From Clostridium cuniculi (GTDB taxonomy: Bacteria; Bacillota; Clostridia; Clostridiales; Clostridiaceae), in the NCBI RefSeq assembly GCF_004353185.1, contig NZ_SMUS01000004.1, positions 1 to 64,000 of the forward strand: a stretch of 64,000 nucleotides of DNA, read 5' to 3'. Position 1 is the stretch's first letter, and the number at the start of each line of letters is the position of its first letter. Made by a program: the position numbers and the translations under genes. Under the pieces are notes generated by a model. It saw only the letters and a program-made list of their open reading frames with translations, was not told where the DNA came from and did not search any database. Of the stretch, positions 56,592-64,000 are shown one piece after another.

Positions 56592-57728
56592 TTAAAAATT
56601 CAATTTTTTTCGTCTCATTCCTATGTTAAGAACTAATCCTAAAGAAAGAATAGTTGTGGCCAAAGAACTTCCACCATAGCTAACTAATGGTAATGTTATA
56701 CCTGTAATAGGCATTAATCCTATAGTCATTCCAATATTTTGCCATATTGCAAACAAGAAATACGCAATCATTCCCGTTGTTAATATAGTTCCAAATAAGT
56801 CCTTTGCTGTCCGTGCTATATTAATCATTCTTGATATAAGTAATCCATATAAGGCTAGCAAACAAATAGCTCCAAAAGTACCCCATTGCTGACATATTTG
56901 ACTAAAAATGAAGTCTGTTTGTATCTCTGGAACATATTGCGATGCATATCCACCTGTTCCATCATTGGCTAATGAATCAAGAGTTCCAAAGAATCCTCCT
57001 GAACCAATTGCTATAAGAGACTGTCTTAAGTGGTAGCCTGACCCTGATGTATCCGTTTCAGGATTTCTGAAGGATGTTATTCTTCTCTTTTGATAATCTT
57101 GTATCAACCCTGAATTCCACACCAATACAATACCTACTATTAACGCTCCTAATCCACCTAAAATTATTCTTTTATCTAATCCACCTATAAAGAAAACACC
57201 TAAAACCATGAAGAACAATACCATTGTCATTCCCATATCTGGTTGAATTACTATCAGCCCTACTGGTATTATTGCATAAAAAGCTAGTACAAGGAAGTTT
57301 TTTAAATTGTTTATTTCTCCATCCATATCTTCTAACTTTTTACCCATCATCATGACAGTTGCGATCTTTGCTAATTCAGCTGGCTGAAATGATAAAGGTC
57401 CTAACCTTATCCATCCTTGAGCACCATTAATAGTTGAACCTATTATTAAAACTAAAACTAACAATGCAATTGATGTCCAATAAAAGATCGGTGTAAATGC
57501 TTTAATTATTGAATAATCTATTGCCAATACAAAATACAATAATATTATTGCTCCAACAAAAAATAGTGATTGTTTTAATGGGAATATCATTCCACCAGTA
57601 GATACTTTTTTAGCAAGATATATATTAAGTATACCGAACATTGTTATCAATAATATAGATATAAACATTAATATATCTACTTTTTTTAGATTCTTTAAAT
57701 TCATTTTAAACTTTGATAAAGGTATCAT
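56592..57728 (-). CDS. rodA: RodA/FtsW/SpoVE family peptidoglycan glycosyltransferase
   Basis: The 378-residue protein has about ten membrane spans and SEDS-family motifs: AQGWIRLGPLSFQPAELAKI, QPDMGMTMVLFF, GSGYHLRQSLIAIGSGGFFG, YVPEIQTDFIFS and PITGITLPLVSYGGSSL. With PBP2 and MreCD encoded nearby it belongs to the cell-elongation machinery, so RodA is the best assignment. GGAGG precedes the ATG. Confidence 0.9.
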   Translation of the reverse strand: MIPLSKFKMNLKNLKKVDILMFISILLITMFGILNIYLAKKVSTGGMIFPLKQSLFFVGAIILLYFVLAIDYSIIKAFTPIFYWTSIALLVLVLIIGSTINGAQGWIRLGPLSFQPAELAKIATVMMMGKKLEDMDGEINNLKNFLVLAFYAIIPVGLIVIQPDMGMTMVLFFMVLGVFFIGGLDKRIILGGLGALIVGIVLVWNSGLIQDYQKRRITSFRNPETDTSGSGYHLRQSLIAIGSGGFFGTLDSLANDGTGGYASQYVPEIQTDFIFSQICQQWGTFGAICLLALYGLLISRMINIARTAKDLFGTILTTGMIAYFLFAIWQNIGMTIGLMPITGITLPLVSYGGSSLATTILSLGLVLNIGMRRKKLNF

Positions 57729-57957
57729 ACTTTTACCTCCTTGAATTTATACTTACTTATTATATCCTATTTCATGCTTTTTCTCCATAAATAATTATAT
57801 TACTACATATAAAATTCATAAACTTTTAAGAATTACTAATTTTATAAGCTACATTTTATTTTATATATATTCTCTAATACTTATACTAAGTATTAACTTA
57901 TTAAACAATACAATTTACTATATTATAATTTTTTCAAAAACTATTATCTCAATATTA

Positions 57958-57990
57958 AAAGAGACTGTTATTCTTTTTAACAGTCTCTTT
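57958..57990 (-). terminator. minE terminator
   Basis: AAAGAGACTGTTA and TAACAGTCTCTTT form a perfect 13-bp stem with a 7-base loop just past the minE stop on the minus strand. Confidence 0.92.
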
Positions 57991-57993
57991 ATA

Positions 57994-58263
57994 TTATCTA
58001 TTTCTTATATTTTTTATTGGAATATTTGCAATTAACGCTGGTGAACTTTCTCCTTCAATATCATCACTTCTATTTAAAGATATCTCTACATCGTTAGCAT
58101 CAATCTCTATATACTTAGAAATAACTTCTAGTATTTCTCTTCTTATCTTATCTAAAGTTTCAGGAGCTAAATCACCTCTATCATGAATAAGTATTAACTT
58201 TAATCTATCTTTAGCGACTTCTTTTGGTGTAGTTTTGTTAGAAAATACCCTTAATAAATCCAT
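57994..58263 (-). CDS. minE: Cell-division topological factor MinE
   Basis: The 89-residue protein has the anti-MinCD domain near the N-terminus (KDRLKLILIHDRGDLAPETL) and the topological domain (EILEVISKYIEIDANDVEI). It drives pole-to-pole movement of MinD. It is the last gene of minC-minD-minE. Confidence 0.95.
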   Translation of the reverse strand: MDLLRVFSNKTTPKEVAKDRLKLILIHDRGDLAPETLDKIRREILEVISKYIEIDANDVEISLNRSDDIEGESSPALIANIPIKNIRNR

Positions 58264-58278
58264 ACCGCCTTTATCCCC

Positions 58279-59076
58279 CTAGTTTTTCTTAAAAATCTTT
58301 CTTATAGCTGAAAAGAATCCTGTAGATTCTGTTCCTAATTTTAATAAAGGAACCTCTTCACCTGTAATTCTTTTAGCTATGTTTCTAAACGCTTGACCTG
58401 ACAAAGCTTTTTCATCTAAAACTATAGGTTCACCTTTATTAGTTGAAACAGTTATACTTCTATCATCAGGTACAACACCTAATAGCTTAACAGATAAAGT
58501 TTCTATAATATCTGATACGTCAAGCATATCTCCTCTTTTTGTCATTTCATAGTTTAATCTATTAACTATAACAGCATGATCTTCTAATCCTTTTGCATCT
58601 AATTTTCCTATTACTCTATCAGCATCTCTAACTGAAGTAATTTCTGGATTAACCACTACTATAGCTCTATCTGCACCAACAACAGAATTTTCAAATCCTT
58701 GTTCAATTCCAGCTGGTGAATCAATTAACACATAGTCAAACTCCTCTTTAAGCTTATTAACTAAATCAAACATATCTTGTGCTCTTATATCATCTTTATC
58801 CTTTGTTTGAGCTGTTGGCAATAAACAAAGATTAGTATATCTCTTATCTTTTATCAATGCTTGCTTTAATCTACATCTATTTTCAATTATATCTATTATC
58901 GTGTAAACTATTCTATTTTCTAATCCCATTAGTACATCAAGATTTCTTAATCCAGTATCTCCATCAACTACCACAACTTTTTTCCCTAATGCTGCTAATG
59001 CAGTTCCTAAATTTGCAGTTGTTGTAGTCTTTCCAACTCCACCCTTTCCTGATGTAACAACAATCGAAATTCCCAT
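58279..59076 (-). CDS. minD: Septum-site ATPase MinD
   Basis: The 265-residue protein has the deviant Walker A SGKGGVGKTTTTANLG, DGDTGLRNLDVLMGLEN, and the amphipathic C-terminal membrane-targeting end (FSAIRKIFKKN). It binds membrane with ATP and recruits MinC. GGAGGG precedes the ATG; minE follows. Confidence 0.97.
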   Translation of the reverse strand: MGISIVVTSGKGGVGKTTTTANLGTALAALGKKVVVVDGDTGLRNLDVLMGLENRIVYTIIDIIENRCRLKQALIKDKRYTNLCLLPTAQTKDKDDIRAQDMFDLVNKLKEEFDYVLIDSPAGIEQGFENSVVGADRAIVVVNPEITSVRDADRVIGKLDAKGLEDHAVIVNRLNYEMTKRGDMLDVSDIIETLSVKLLGVVPDDRSITVSTNKGEPIVLDEKALSGQAFRNIAKRITGEEVPLLKLGTESTGFFSAIRKIFKKN

Positions 59077-59091
59077 GTAAATCCCTCCACT

Positions 59092-59739
59092 TTAGTAAAT
59101 ATATTTATTTGGCAAATATGGTTCTACTACTATATAACCATCCTTTATTTTTGCAACCTCTGGATAAGATGGCTTTAATCCATCATCTGGTGATATAGTT
59201 AATATATCTGAAATTTGCATTAATTCAGGTTGCATAAAAAATGCGGCTATTATAGATTTTTTATTTCCTCCAGTACCAGCTCTCACATGTCCTTTAATAC
59301 TTCCAAGAACTATAATATTACCTCCGGCAGAAACTTCCGCTCCACTATTAATATCTCCTATTATAATAATATTACCAGGGTAATCAACAGACTGTCCACC
59401 CCTTATTGTTTTCTTGATAAATTTAGTTTTTCCTTCATTAACTCCATTAAAAGTTTTAAAAGAATTATTTTCTTTAACTTTATTAATATCATCAAAAATA
59501 CAATCTTTTATATCTATCTTTTGAAATAATTCTTCCTTCAATCTAATTATTTCAGAGTTCTCAATATGCTTAAGATTAGATGTTATTTTTAGTATCGAAT
59601 TTTTGTAAAAGCCCTTGTTCTTTGATAAACTAGATACTAATACTTCTAACATATCATCAAAACATACAAACTTCTCCATATCTATTATAATATTTACACC
59701 ATCTTTATCGCCTTTTATTTGTATTCTTTCATCCTTCAT
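59092..59739 (-). CDS. minC: Septum-site inhibitor MinC
   Basis: The 215-residue protein has the C-terminal beta-helix MinC domain (IIIGDINSGAEVSAGGNIIV, GSIKGHVRAG) and a weaker N-terminal domain. It blocks FtsZ assembly away from mid-cell. GGAGGATGG precedes the ATG. It is the first gene of the min operon; a TATAAT-like -10 lies at the complement of 59779-59784. Confidence 0.93.
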   Translation of the reverse strand: MKDERIQIKGDKDGVNIIIDMEKFVCFDDMLEVLVSSLSKNKGFYKNSILKITSNLKHIENSEIIRLKEELFQKIDIKDCIFDDINKVKENNSFKTFNGVNEGKTKFIKKTIRGGQSVDYPGNIIIIGDINSGAEVSAGGNIIVLGSIKGHVRAGTGGNKKSIIAAFFMQPELMQISDILTISPDDGLKPSYPEVAKIKDGYIVVEPYLPNKYIY

Positions 59740-59940
59740 TGGCCATCCTCCACCAATTAAAAACTCAATTTACTTTTAATTATATCATATAACTACAATT
59801 AAAAACATAATCTCATTAAAAGTATTGTAATTTTTCTACAAATTATCACTTATTTTACCAATACATGCATTACTAATTATAATTTAACAACTCTTCTAAG
59901 TAAATAATATCTTTTTAAATAATTTAAATTTTAATATAAA

Positions 59941-59973
59941 AATAAGAGAAGCCATTATTAAACTTCTCTTATT
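59941..59973 (-). terminator. pbp2 terminator
   Basis: AATAAGAGAAG and CTTCTCTTATT form a perfect 11-bp stem with an 11-base loop past the PBP2 stop, before the min operon promoter. Confidence 0.85.
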
Positions 59974-59983
59974 TTTATTATAT

Positions 59984-62923
59984 TTATTCAGTTTGTTGCT
60001 CTTGCTGTGTTTCTTCTTGTTGTACTTCCCCTTGAGCTTCCTGTTGTTGATTTTGTTCTTCAGCTTCTTGATTATTATCCGCTGGCGCTTCAGAAACATA
60101 CTTTTTGAACGTTTCTGAAGTTGCTGCATAATTAGGATTAATAGTTAATAATTCATCTTTAAAGAAAGCTTCATATATAGCTTTATGAACATACGCACTA
60201 TTTGCCCCTCTATTACCATCATATATAGTTGAGAATATAGCTATTTGTGGATTATCCATTGGTGCAAAACTTATATAGTTTGCATATGCCTTTCTTCCTT
60301 GGAATTCGTACTGCTCTGAAGTTCCAAAGTCAGCTGTCCCTGTCTTACCACAAACTTCAATAGGGAAATTAGCAAATAATTGATAGGCTGTTCCATTAGA
60401 AGGTGAAGTATTAACTCTTCTCATACCTTCTTTAATTGCCTGTAATATATCTTCATCTATTGGATTACTTTCTATTACTTCTGGCTTAAATTCTTGAATA
60501 ACTTCCCCTGTAGGTGATGTTACTTTATCAACTATAGAAACCTTATAACGAGTACCTCCATTTGCTAAAGTAGCCATATAGTTAGCCATTTGTAATGGAG
60601 TAAATGCATTCATACTTTGACCAATAGCATCTTGTACTAAGTTAATAGGTGATTTTATTTCTGAAGTTTGATTTGTTATAGTAAAGTAAGCAATTGCATT
60701 TGCTACTGTTTTTGCCTGAGCATCAATATCTACTTTTTTATTATTAGCAGCTTCATAGTTAGCCACATTTTCTTTATATTTATCAGATATTTCCATTATC
60801 TTTTTAACAGTACTAAGTATACTTTTAGCATATTCATCTTGACTAGTGATTTGATCATCAGTACCAACCTTAAGTAATGTTTCTTTAATATTATTTTTTA
60901 AACTAGTTTTTAGCTCCTTTAATTCATCTGAATCAGTACTTACATCACTTATATCAAATGGTACAAATGTAAATCCATAATATACTCCTTCTTCAAGTGC
61001 TGGAACTAGACTATACTTTGCATTTGTTGCAAGGCTATTTCTCCACGAAACAAAATTATATGTTTGCCCGAAATTCTCATATATTTGAATTCCTGTAGAA
61101 GCTGTTTTACCTTGTTCTGCTCCTAAACCAAATCTCCAAGCATAACGAGCTAAAGAGTTAAGAGCATCTATATTAGCACCATTTTTAACATATAATCTTA
61201 TAGCTGTTTCATAGAAGAAATAGTTAGATGATACTTCAAGAGCTTTTCTTACATCTGTAATTCCATGACCTGTCTTTTGGAAGTTTTCAAGTACTTGTTT
61301 ACCTGTATATTCACTACTCCAAAGTCCTACGTCATTAACTGTATCATTTTCAGTTATAGCACCATCAGTTAAACCAGCAACGGCTGTTAATGGTTTAAAT
61401 GTAGACCCTGGAGGCACTAACCCTTGTGTTGCATAATTAAGCATAGATCTTGGATATAAGTCATACTTGTCTTCTCTAACACCATCTTCATTTACAGGGA
61501 AAAGTTCATCTAAAGTTCCCTTCGCACCTGTACTTTGAATATGCTGTGTTCCGAATGATTCATAGTCAGGGTTAAAGTATTCATTATATTTTTCTGTGCT
61601 TAATTCACTAGGAATAGCAAAATCATTTGGATCAAAATCTGGATAGCTTGCCATAGCAAGAACTCTTCCTGTATTAACTTCTATAGCAACAACAGCTCCC
61701 CTTGTAGCACTACTTAACCCTTCTGACTGCAATTTAAGAATTTGGTCTTTTAATGCCTCTTGAGCAGCATACTGCACATCCTTATTTATTGTTAAATGTA
61801 CATTATTACCTGGATAAGATTCTAACTTAAACAATTCTTCTGTTGTTCTACCTTGAGAATTTACCTTTACAGTAGTTCCACCTTTTGTTCCCTTTAACTG
61901 CTCTTCAAATGCTGACTCTATTCCTGATACACCAATTAAATCAGTAGATGTATCATATCCTCTTAACTCATAACTCTCTTTTTGAGAACTACTTATTGAA
62001 GATACATATCCTACAACAGCTGATGCAAGTGTACCATATGGATAATATCTAACAGGTTTTAAACTAACATTAATTCCTGGTAAATCATTTAATTGTTGAT
62101 ACACAATAAAGGCAGTATCTCTTTTTATATTACTTGCTATTGTTATATTAGAATATCCACTAAAACTTCCCATCTTTATAGCATCTTTTATAACTATATA
62201 TCTTCTTATTTGTTGTATAGAGTATTCCTTTAATAAGTCATCTAATATTTCTTTACCAGTTGCATCCTTATATTTTTTAGCTAATTCACTAGCTTGTTCC
62301 GAAGTATAGTTTTCTGGCAACAATAACTTATATAGATCATATGATTTTACAAGATAATAAAAAGTATCTTCTGCTGATATTTCCATAAGTGCATCATTAA
62401 CTTCATTTATCTCTTCATCAGTATAATCGCCTTCTTTATCACCAAATTTTTCTTTCTCTATATCTTCATTTAACCCTCTATCTCTTTTAAATCTTATTTC
62501 AAGTGTTCTTTTACTAGATTCACTATCTGTTTTAAAATCAAAATATATATTTCCACTGTCATCAACTTTAAGTGCTAAATCATCTTGAAAGCTTTCACCA
62601 TTGTCTTCTAGTATTTTAAAAACTTTATCCATGGTGGTATAGAATGCCTTAGTTGAATCTACAGTTTCCATATAAGTTAAAGTATAAGTTTGCTTATTAG
62701 TTGCTATAACATTTCCTTCACTATCATATATATTTCCTCTTGGAGCCTCTTCTGAAATAAATTTAGTAGAGCTTACATCAGCTTTTTCTTTATAATCATC
62801 ATATTTGTATACTTGAAGATATAATAGCTTGGCAACAATAGTTCCCATCATTATAAACATAATTATATACAAAACAGAATATCTGGAATTCTCCTTATTT
62901 TTTTTAGGTTTATTAACTATCAT
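59984..62923 (-). CDS. mrdA: Penicillin-binding protein 2 (elongasome transpeptidase)
   Basis: The 979-residue protein has one N-terminal membrane span (YSVLYIIMFIMMGTIVAKLL), a long dimerisation domain, and the transpeptidase domain with S-x-x-K (PGSTFKPLTAVAG), S-x-N (SNYFFYE) and K-T-G (CGKTGTADFG). The C-terminal tail of about 40 residues is Gln/Glu-rich. It is longer than typical PBP2 (about 650-700), which is common in clostridia. Its start overlaps the mreD stop (ATGA). It works with RodA and MreC/D in lateral wall synthesis. Confidence 0.93.
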   Translation of the reverse strand: MIVNKPKKNKENSRYSVLYIIMFIMMGTIVAKLLYLQVYKYDDYKEKADVSSTKFISEEAPRGNIYDSEGNVIATNKQTYTLTYMETVDSTKAFYTTMDKVFKILEDNGESFQDDLALKVDDSGNIYFDFKTDSESSKRTLEIRFKRDRGLNEDIEKEKFGDKEGDYTDEEINEVNDALMEISAEDTFYYLVKSYDLYKLLLPENYTSEQASELAKKYKDATGKEILDDLLKEYSIQQIRRYIVIKDAIKMGSFSGYSNITIASNIKRDTAFIVYQQLNDLPGINVSLKPVRYYPYGTLASAVVGYVSSISSSQKESYELRGYDTSTDLIGVSGIESAFEEQLKGTKGGTTVKVNSQGRTTEELFKLESYPGNNVHLTINKDVQYAAQEALKDQILKLQSEGLSSATRGAVVAIEVNTGRVLAMASYPDFDPNDFAIPSELSTEKYNEYFNPDYESFGTQHIQSTGAKGTLDELFPVNEDGVREDKYDLYPRSMLNYATQGLVPPGSTFKPLTAVAGLTDGAITENDTVNDVGLWSSEYTGKQVLENFQKTGHGITDVRKALEVSSNYFFYETAIRLYVKNGANIDALNSLARYAWRFGLGAEQGKTASTGIQIYENFGQTYNFVSWRNSLATNAKYSLVPALEEGVYYGFTFVPFDISDVSTDSDELKELKTSLKNNIKETLLKVGTDDQITSQDEYAKSILSTVKKIMEISDKYKENVANYEAANNKKVDIDAQAKTVANAIAYFTITNQTSEIKSPINLVQDAIGQSMNAFTPLQMANYMATLANGGTRYKVSIVDKVTSPTGEVIQEFKPEVIESNPIDEDILQAIKEGMRRVNTSPSNGTAYQLFANFPIEVCGKTGTADFGTSEQYEFQGRKAYANYISFAPMDNPQIAIFSTIYDGNRGANSAYVHKAIYEAFFKDELLTINPNYAATSETFKKYVSEAPADNNQEAEEQNQQQEAQGEVQQEETQQEQQTE

Positions 62924-63411
62924 TTAAACCTCCATGTATTCCTATCTAGATATTTATCTAAAGTTTTTAAAATTAAAGTATAGAAAAGCATCATACAAAT
63001 AGCATTTAATACACATGAAATTAATGCTACAGGTATGTTAATAGTTTGAGAAAATAGTTTAAATATAATTACTACTCCTAAAACCTTTAATAATGAAATA
63101 CCTAAAGCTGTCAAAACTGGTACTAGTCTATTTTCCTTAAATATACTTTCTCCTATTTTTGCACATAAAAGACATAAAAGCATATTTAAAAATAAATTTA
63201 CCCCAAAACCAGAAAAGAAAAATATATCTTGTAAAAATCCGCTTACTATTCCCATAAAAATAGCTTTTTCTTTACCTTCAATAATTGAATAAGCCATAGC
63301 GAAGGTAAATAATAAACTTGGGAATGAGCCGTGTATTGAGTAGTAAGGCAATAAAGTATTATCAATAATTAATAAGACTATTAATATAATTATTAAATAT
63401 AATTTCTTCAT
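62920..63411 (-). CDS. mreD: Rod-shape-determining protein MreD
   Basis: The 163-residue protein from this start has five or so membrane spans (KKLYLIIILIVLLIIDNTLL through AICMMLFYTLILKTLDKYL) with the MreD pattern GSFPSLLFTFAMAYSIIEGKEK and SGFLQDIFF. ATG at 63411 has GGGGAG 7 bp upstream. It lies between mreC and pbp2 as in most Firmicutes. Confidence 0.92.
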   Translation of the reverse strand: MKKLYLIIILIVLLIIDNTLLPYYSIHGSFPSLLFTFAMAYSIIEGKEKAIFMGIVSGFLQDIFFFSGFGVNLFLNMLLCLLCAKIGESIFKENRLVPVLTALGISLLKVLGVVIIFKLFSQTINIPVALISCVLNAICMMLFYTLILKTLDKYLDRNTWRFK

Positions 63412-63415
63412 ACTT

Positions 63416-64000
63416 CTACTCCCCAATATTAATTTCTTCTTTTGGAACTACCACAAATAATCCCTCTAACTTATTAAAGTCTACATATGGCTTTACAACT
63501 GCTTTCTTCATAATTCCAACAGTATCAACCTCTACTGAAACTACTTCACCAATTCTAATTTCTTTTGGATACATTCCCCCAAGTCCAGAAGTTAAAATTA
63601 CGTCACCTTCCTTTATTTCAGAATCAATCGGAATATTTGACAGTACAGTTAAATTTTTATTTTTGCTATCTGTAGCTCCTTGTAATATCCCTGTTGTCTC
63701 TCTAGTACTTTCTACCATAGAAGCCACTGCAATATTTTCATTTAATATAGTTTGAACAATTGAATAACTACTTTCAGACTTTGTAACTTTTCCAACTAAT
63801 CCTTGTGGAGTTATTACTATCATGTCCTTTTTTACTCCATCATTAGTTCCTTTATCAATTACATATCCGTTAGAAATATTTCCTCCACTATATCCAACTA
63901 TATTGCATCCTAAATAATTATAATTTTGGTTAGCTTGAGAATAATCAAACATTTCTCTTAATGTTGTATTTTCATCTTTCATTCTATTATATTCAACTAA
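63416..64000 (-). CDS. mreC: Rod-shape-determining protein MreC, C-terminal part (runs off the window)
   Basis: The frame is open to the window edge; at least 194 residues are present, starting within the coiled-coil (LVEYNRMKDENTTLREMFDY) and continuing through the two beta domains (NGYVIDKGTNDGVKKDM, ITPQGLVGKVTKSES, LTSGLGGMYPKEIRIGEV). MreC organises the elongation complex outside the membrane. An ATG at 63982 is internal, not the start. mreD follows. Confidence 0.93.
   Translation of the reverse strand, partial: LVEYNRMKDENTTLREMFDYSQANQNYNYLGCNIVGYSGGNISNGYVIDKGTNDGVKKDMIVITPQGLVGKVTKSESSYSIVQTILNENIAVASMVESTRETTGILQGATDSKNKNLTVLSNIPIDSEIKEGDVILTSGLGGMYPKEIRIGEVVSVEVDTVGIMKKAVVKPYVDFNKLEGLFVVVPKEEINIGE

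Noticed and set aside
59896..60129. Lys/Asn-rich ORF overlapping the end of pbp2
   Set aside because: It is a frame shadow of the Gln/Glu-rich PBP2 tail and continues into the terminator.

Overview
The window is very AT-rich DNA with tightly packed genes, strong AGGAGG-type ribosome binding sites and a Firmicute set of housekeeping genes: an L21 leader with rplU-prp-rpmA, obg-yhbY-nadD-yqeK, minCDE, mre/rod genes and a SpoIVFB-like protease. Protein wording and gene order point to a spore-forming, probably gut-associated Clostridium (sensu stricto). Species is not claimed. Almost everything is on the minus strand. No tRNA, rRNA or CRISPR array was seen.

Region 1 (1-22 kb): the start of glmM, an LCP ligase, a GHKL kinase/LytTR regulator pair, then a long minus-strand surface-polysaccharide operon that begins at about 21.97 kb and runs leftward to an EAL protein at 3.9 kb. 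It encodes a lipid-linked initiation module like B. subtilis EpsL/M/N/C (Campylobacter PglC/D/E/F), predicted to make undecaprenyl-PP-N,N'-diacetylbacillosamine. It also encodes a WbpP/TviC-type epimerase plus WbpO/TviB-type dehydrogenase predicted to make UDP-GalNAcA, three GT4 glycosyltransferases, an acetyltransferase, a Wzx flippase, three polymerase/ligase-type membrane proteins (two are tandem paralogs), a CpsC/CpsD chain-length/BY-kinase pair and a small repeat-bearing membrane protein. The last gene of the operon is an intact-looking c-di-GMP phosphodiesterase.

Region 2 (22-32.7 kb): a decayed IS3-type element, a secreted leucine-rich-repeat protein, a second GHKL kinase that resembles the first but has no regulator beside it, and a 1646-residue secreted M60 (mucinase/enhancin-type) metalloprotease with two CBM32 and one NPCBM domain. 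The LRR protein and the protease share a C-terminal module of about 405 residues.

Region 3 (32.7-39.5 kb): an eroded island. It holds two broken N-acetylmuramoyl-L-alanine amidase genes, a broken secreted-protein gene followed by a small membrane ORF, a tiny membrane ORF, fragments of an IS91-type transposase and a tyrosine recombinase, many strong hairpin terminators, and five copies of a motif around TGTCGTTT. Three of those copies lie 75-140 bp upstream of minus-strand hydrolase genes, including the intact protease gene.

Region 4 (39.5-64 kb): conserved chromosome backbone: rlmD, an RDD protein, a lipoprotein, comEA, dacF, an RluD-type synthase, a second LCP protein, yqeK, nadD, yhbY, obg, rpmA, prp, rplU, rng, the radical-SAM pair TIGR03936/TIGR03960, a SpoIVFB-like protease, rodA, minE-minD-minC, pbp2, mreD and the end of mreC. 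Two palindromic elements built from heptamer repeats lie between genes here.
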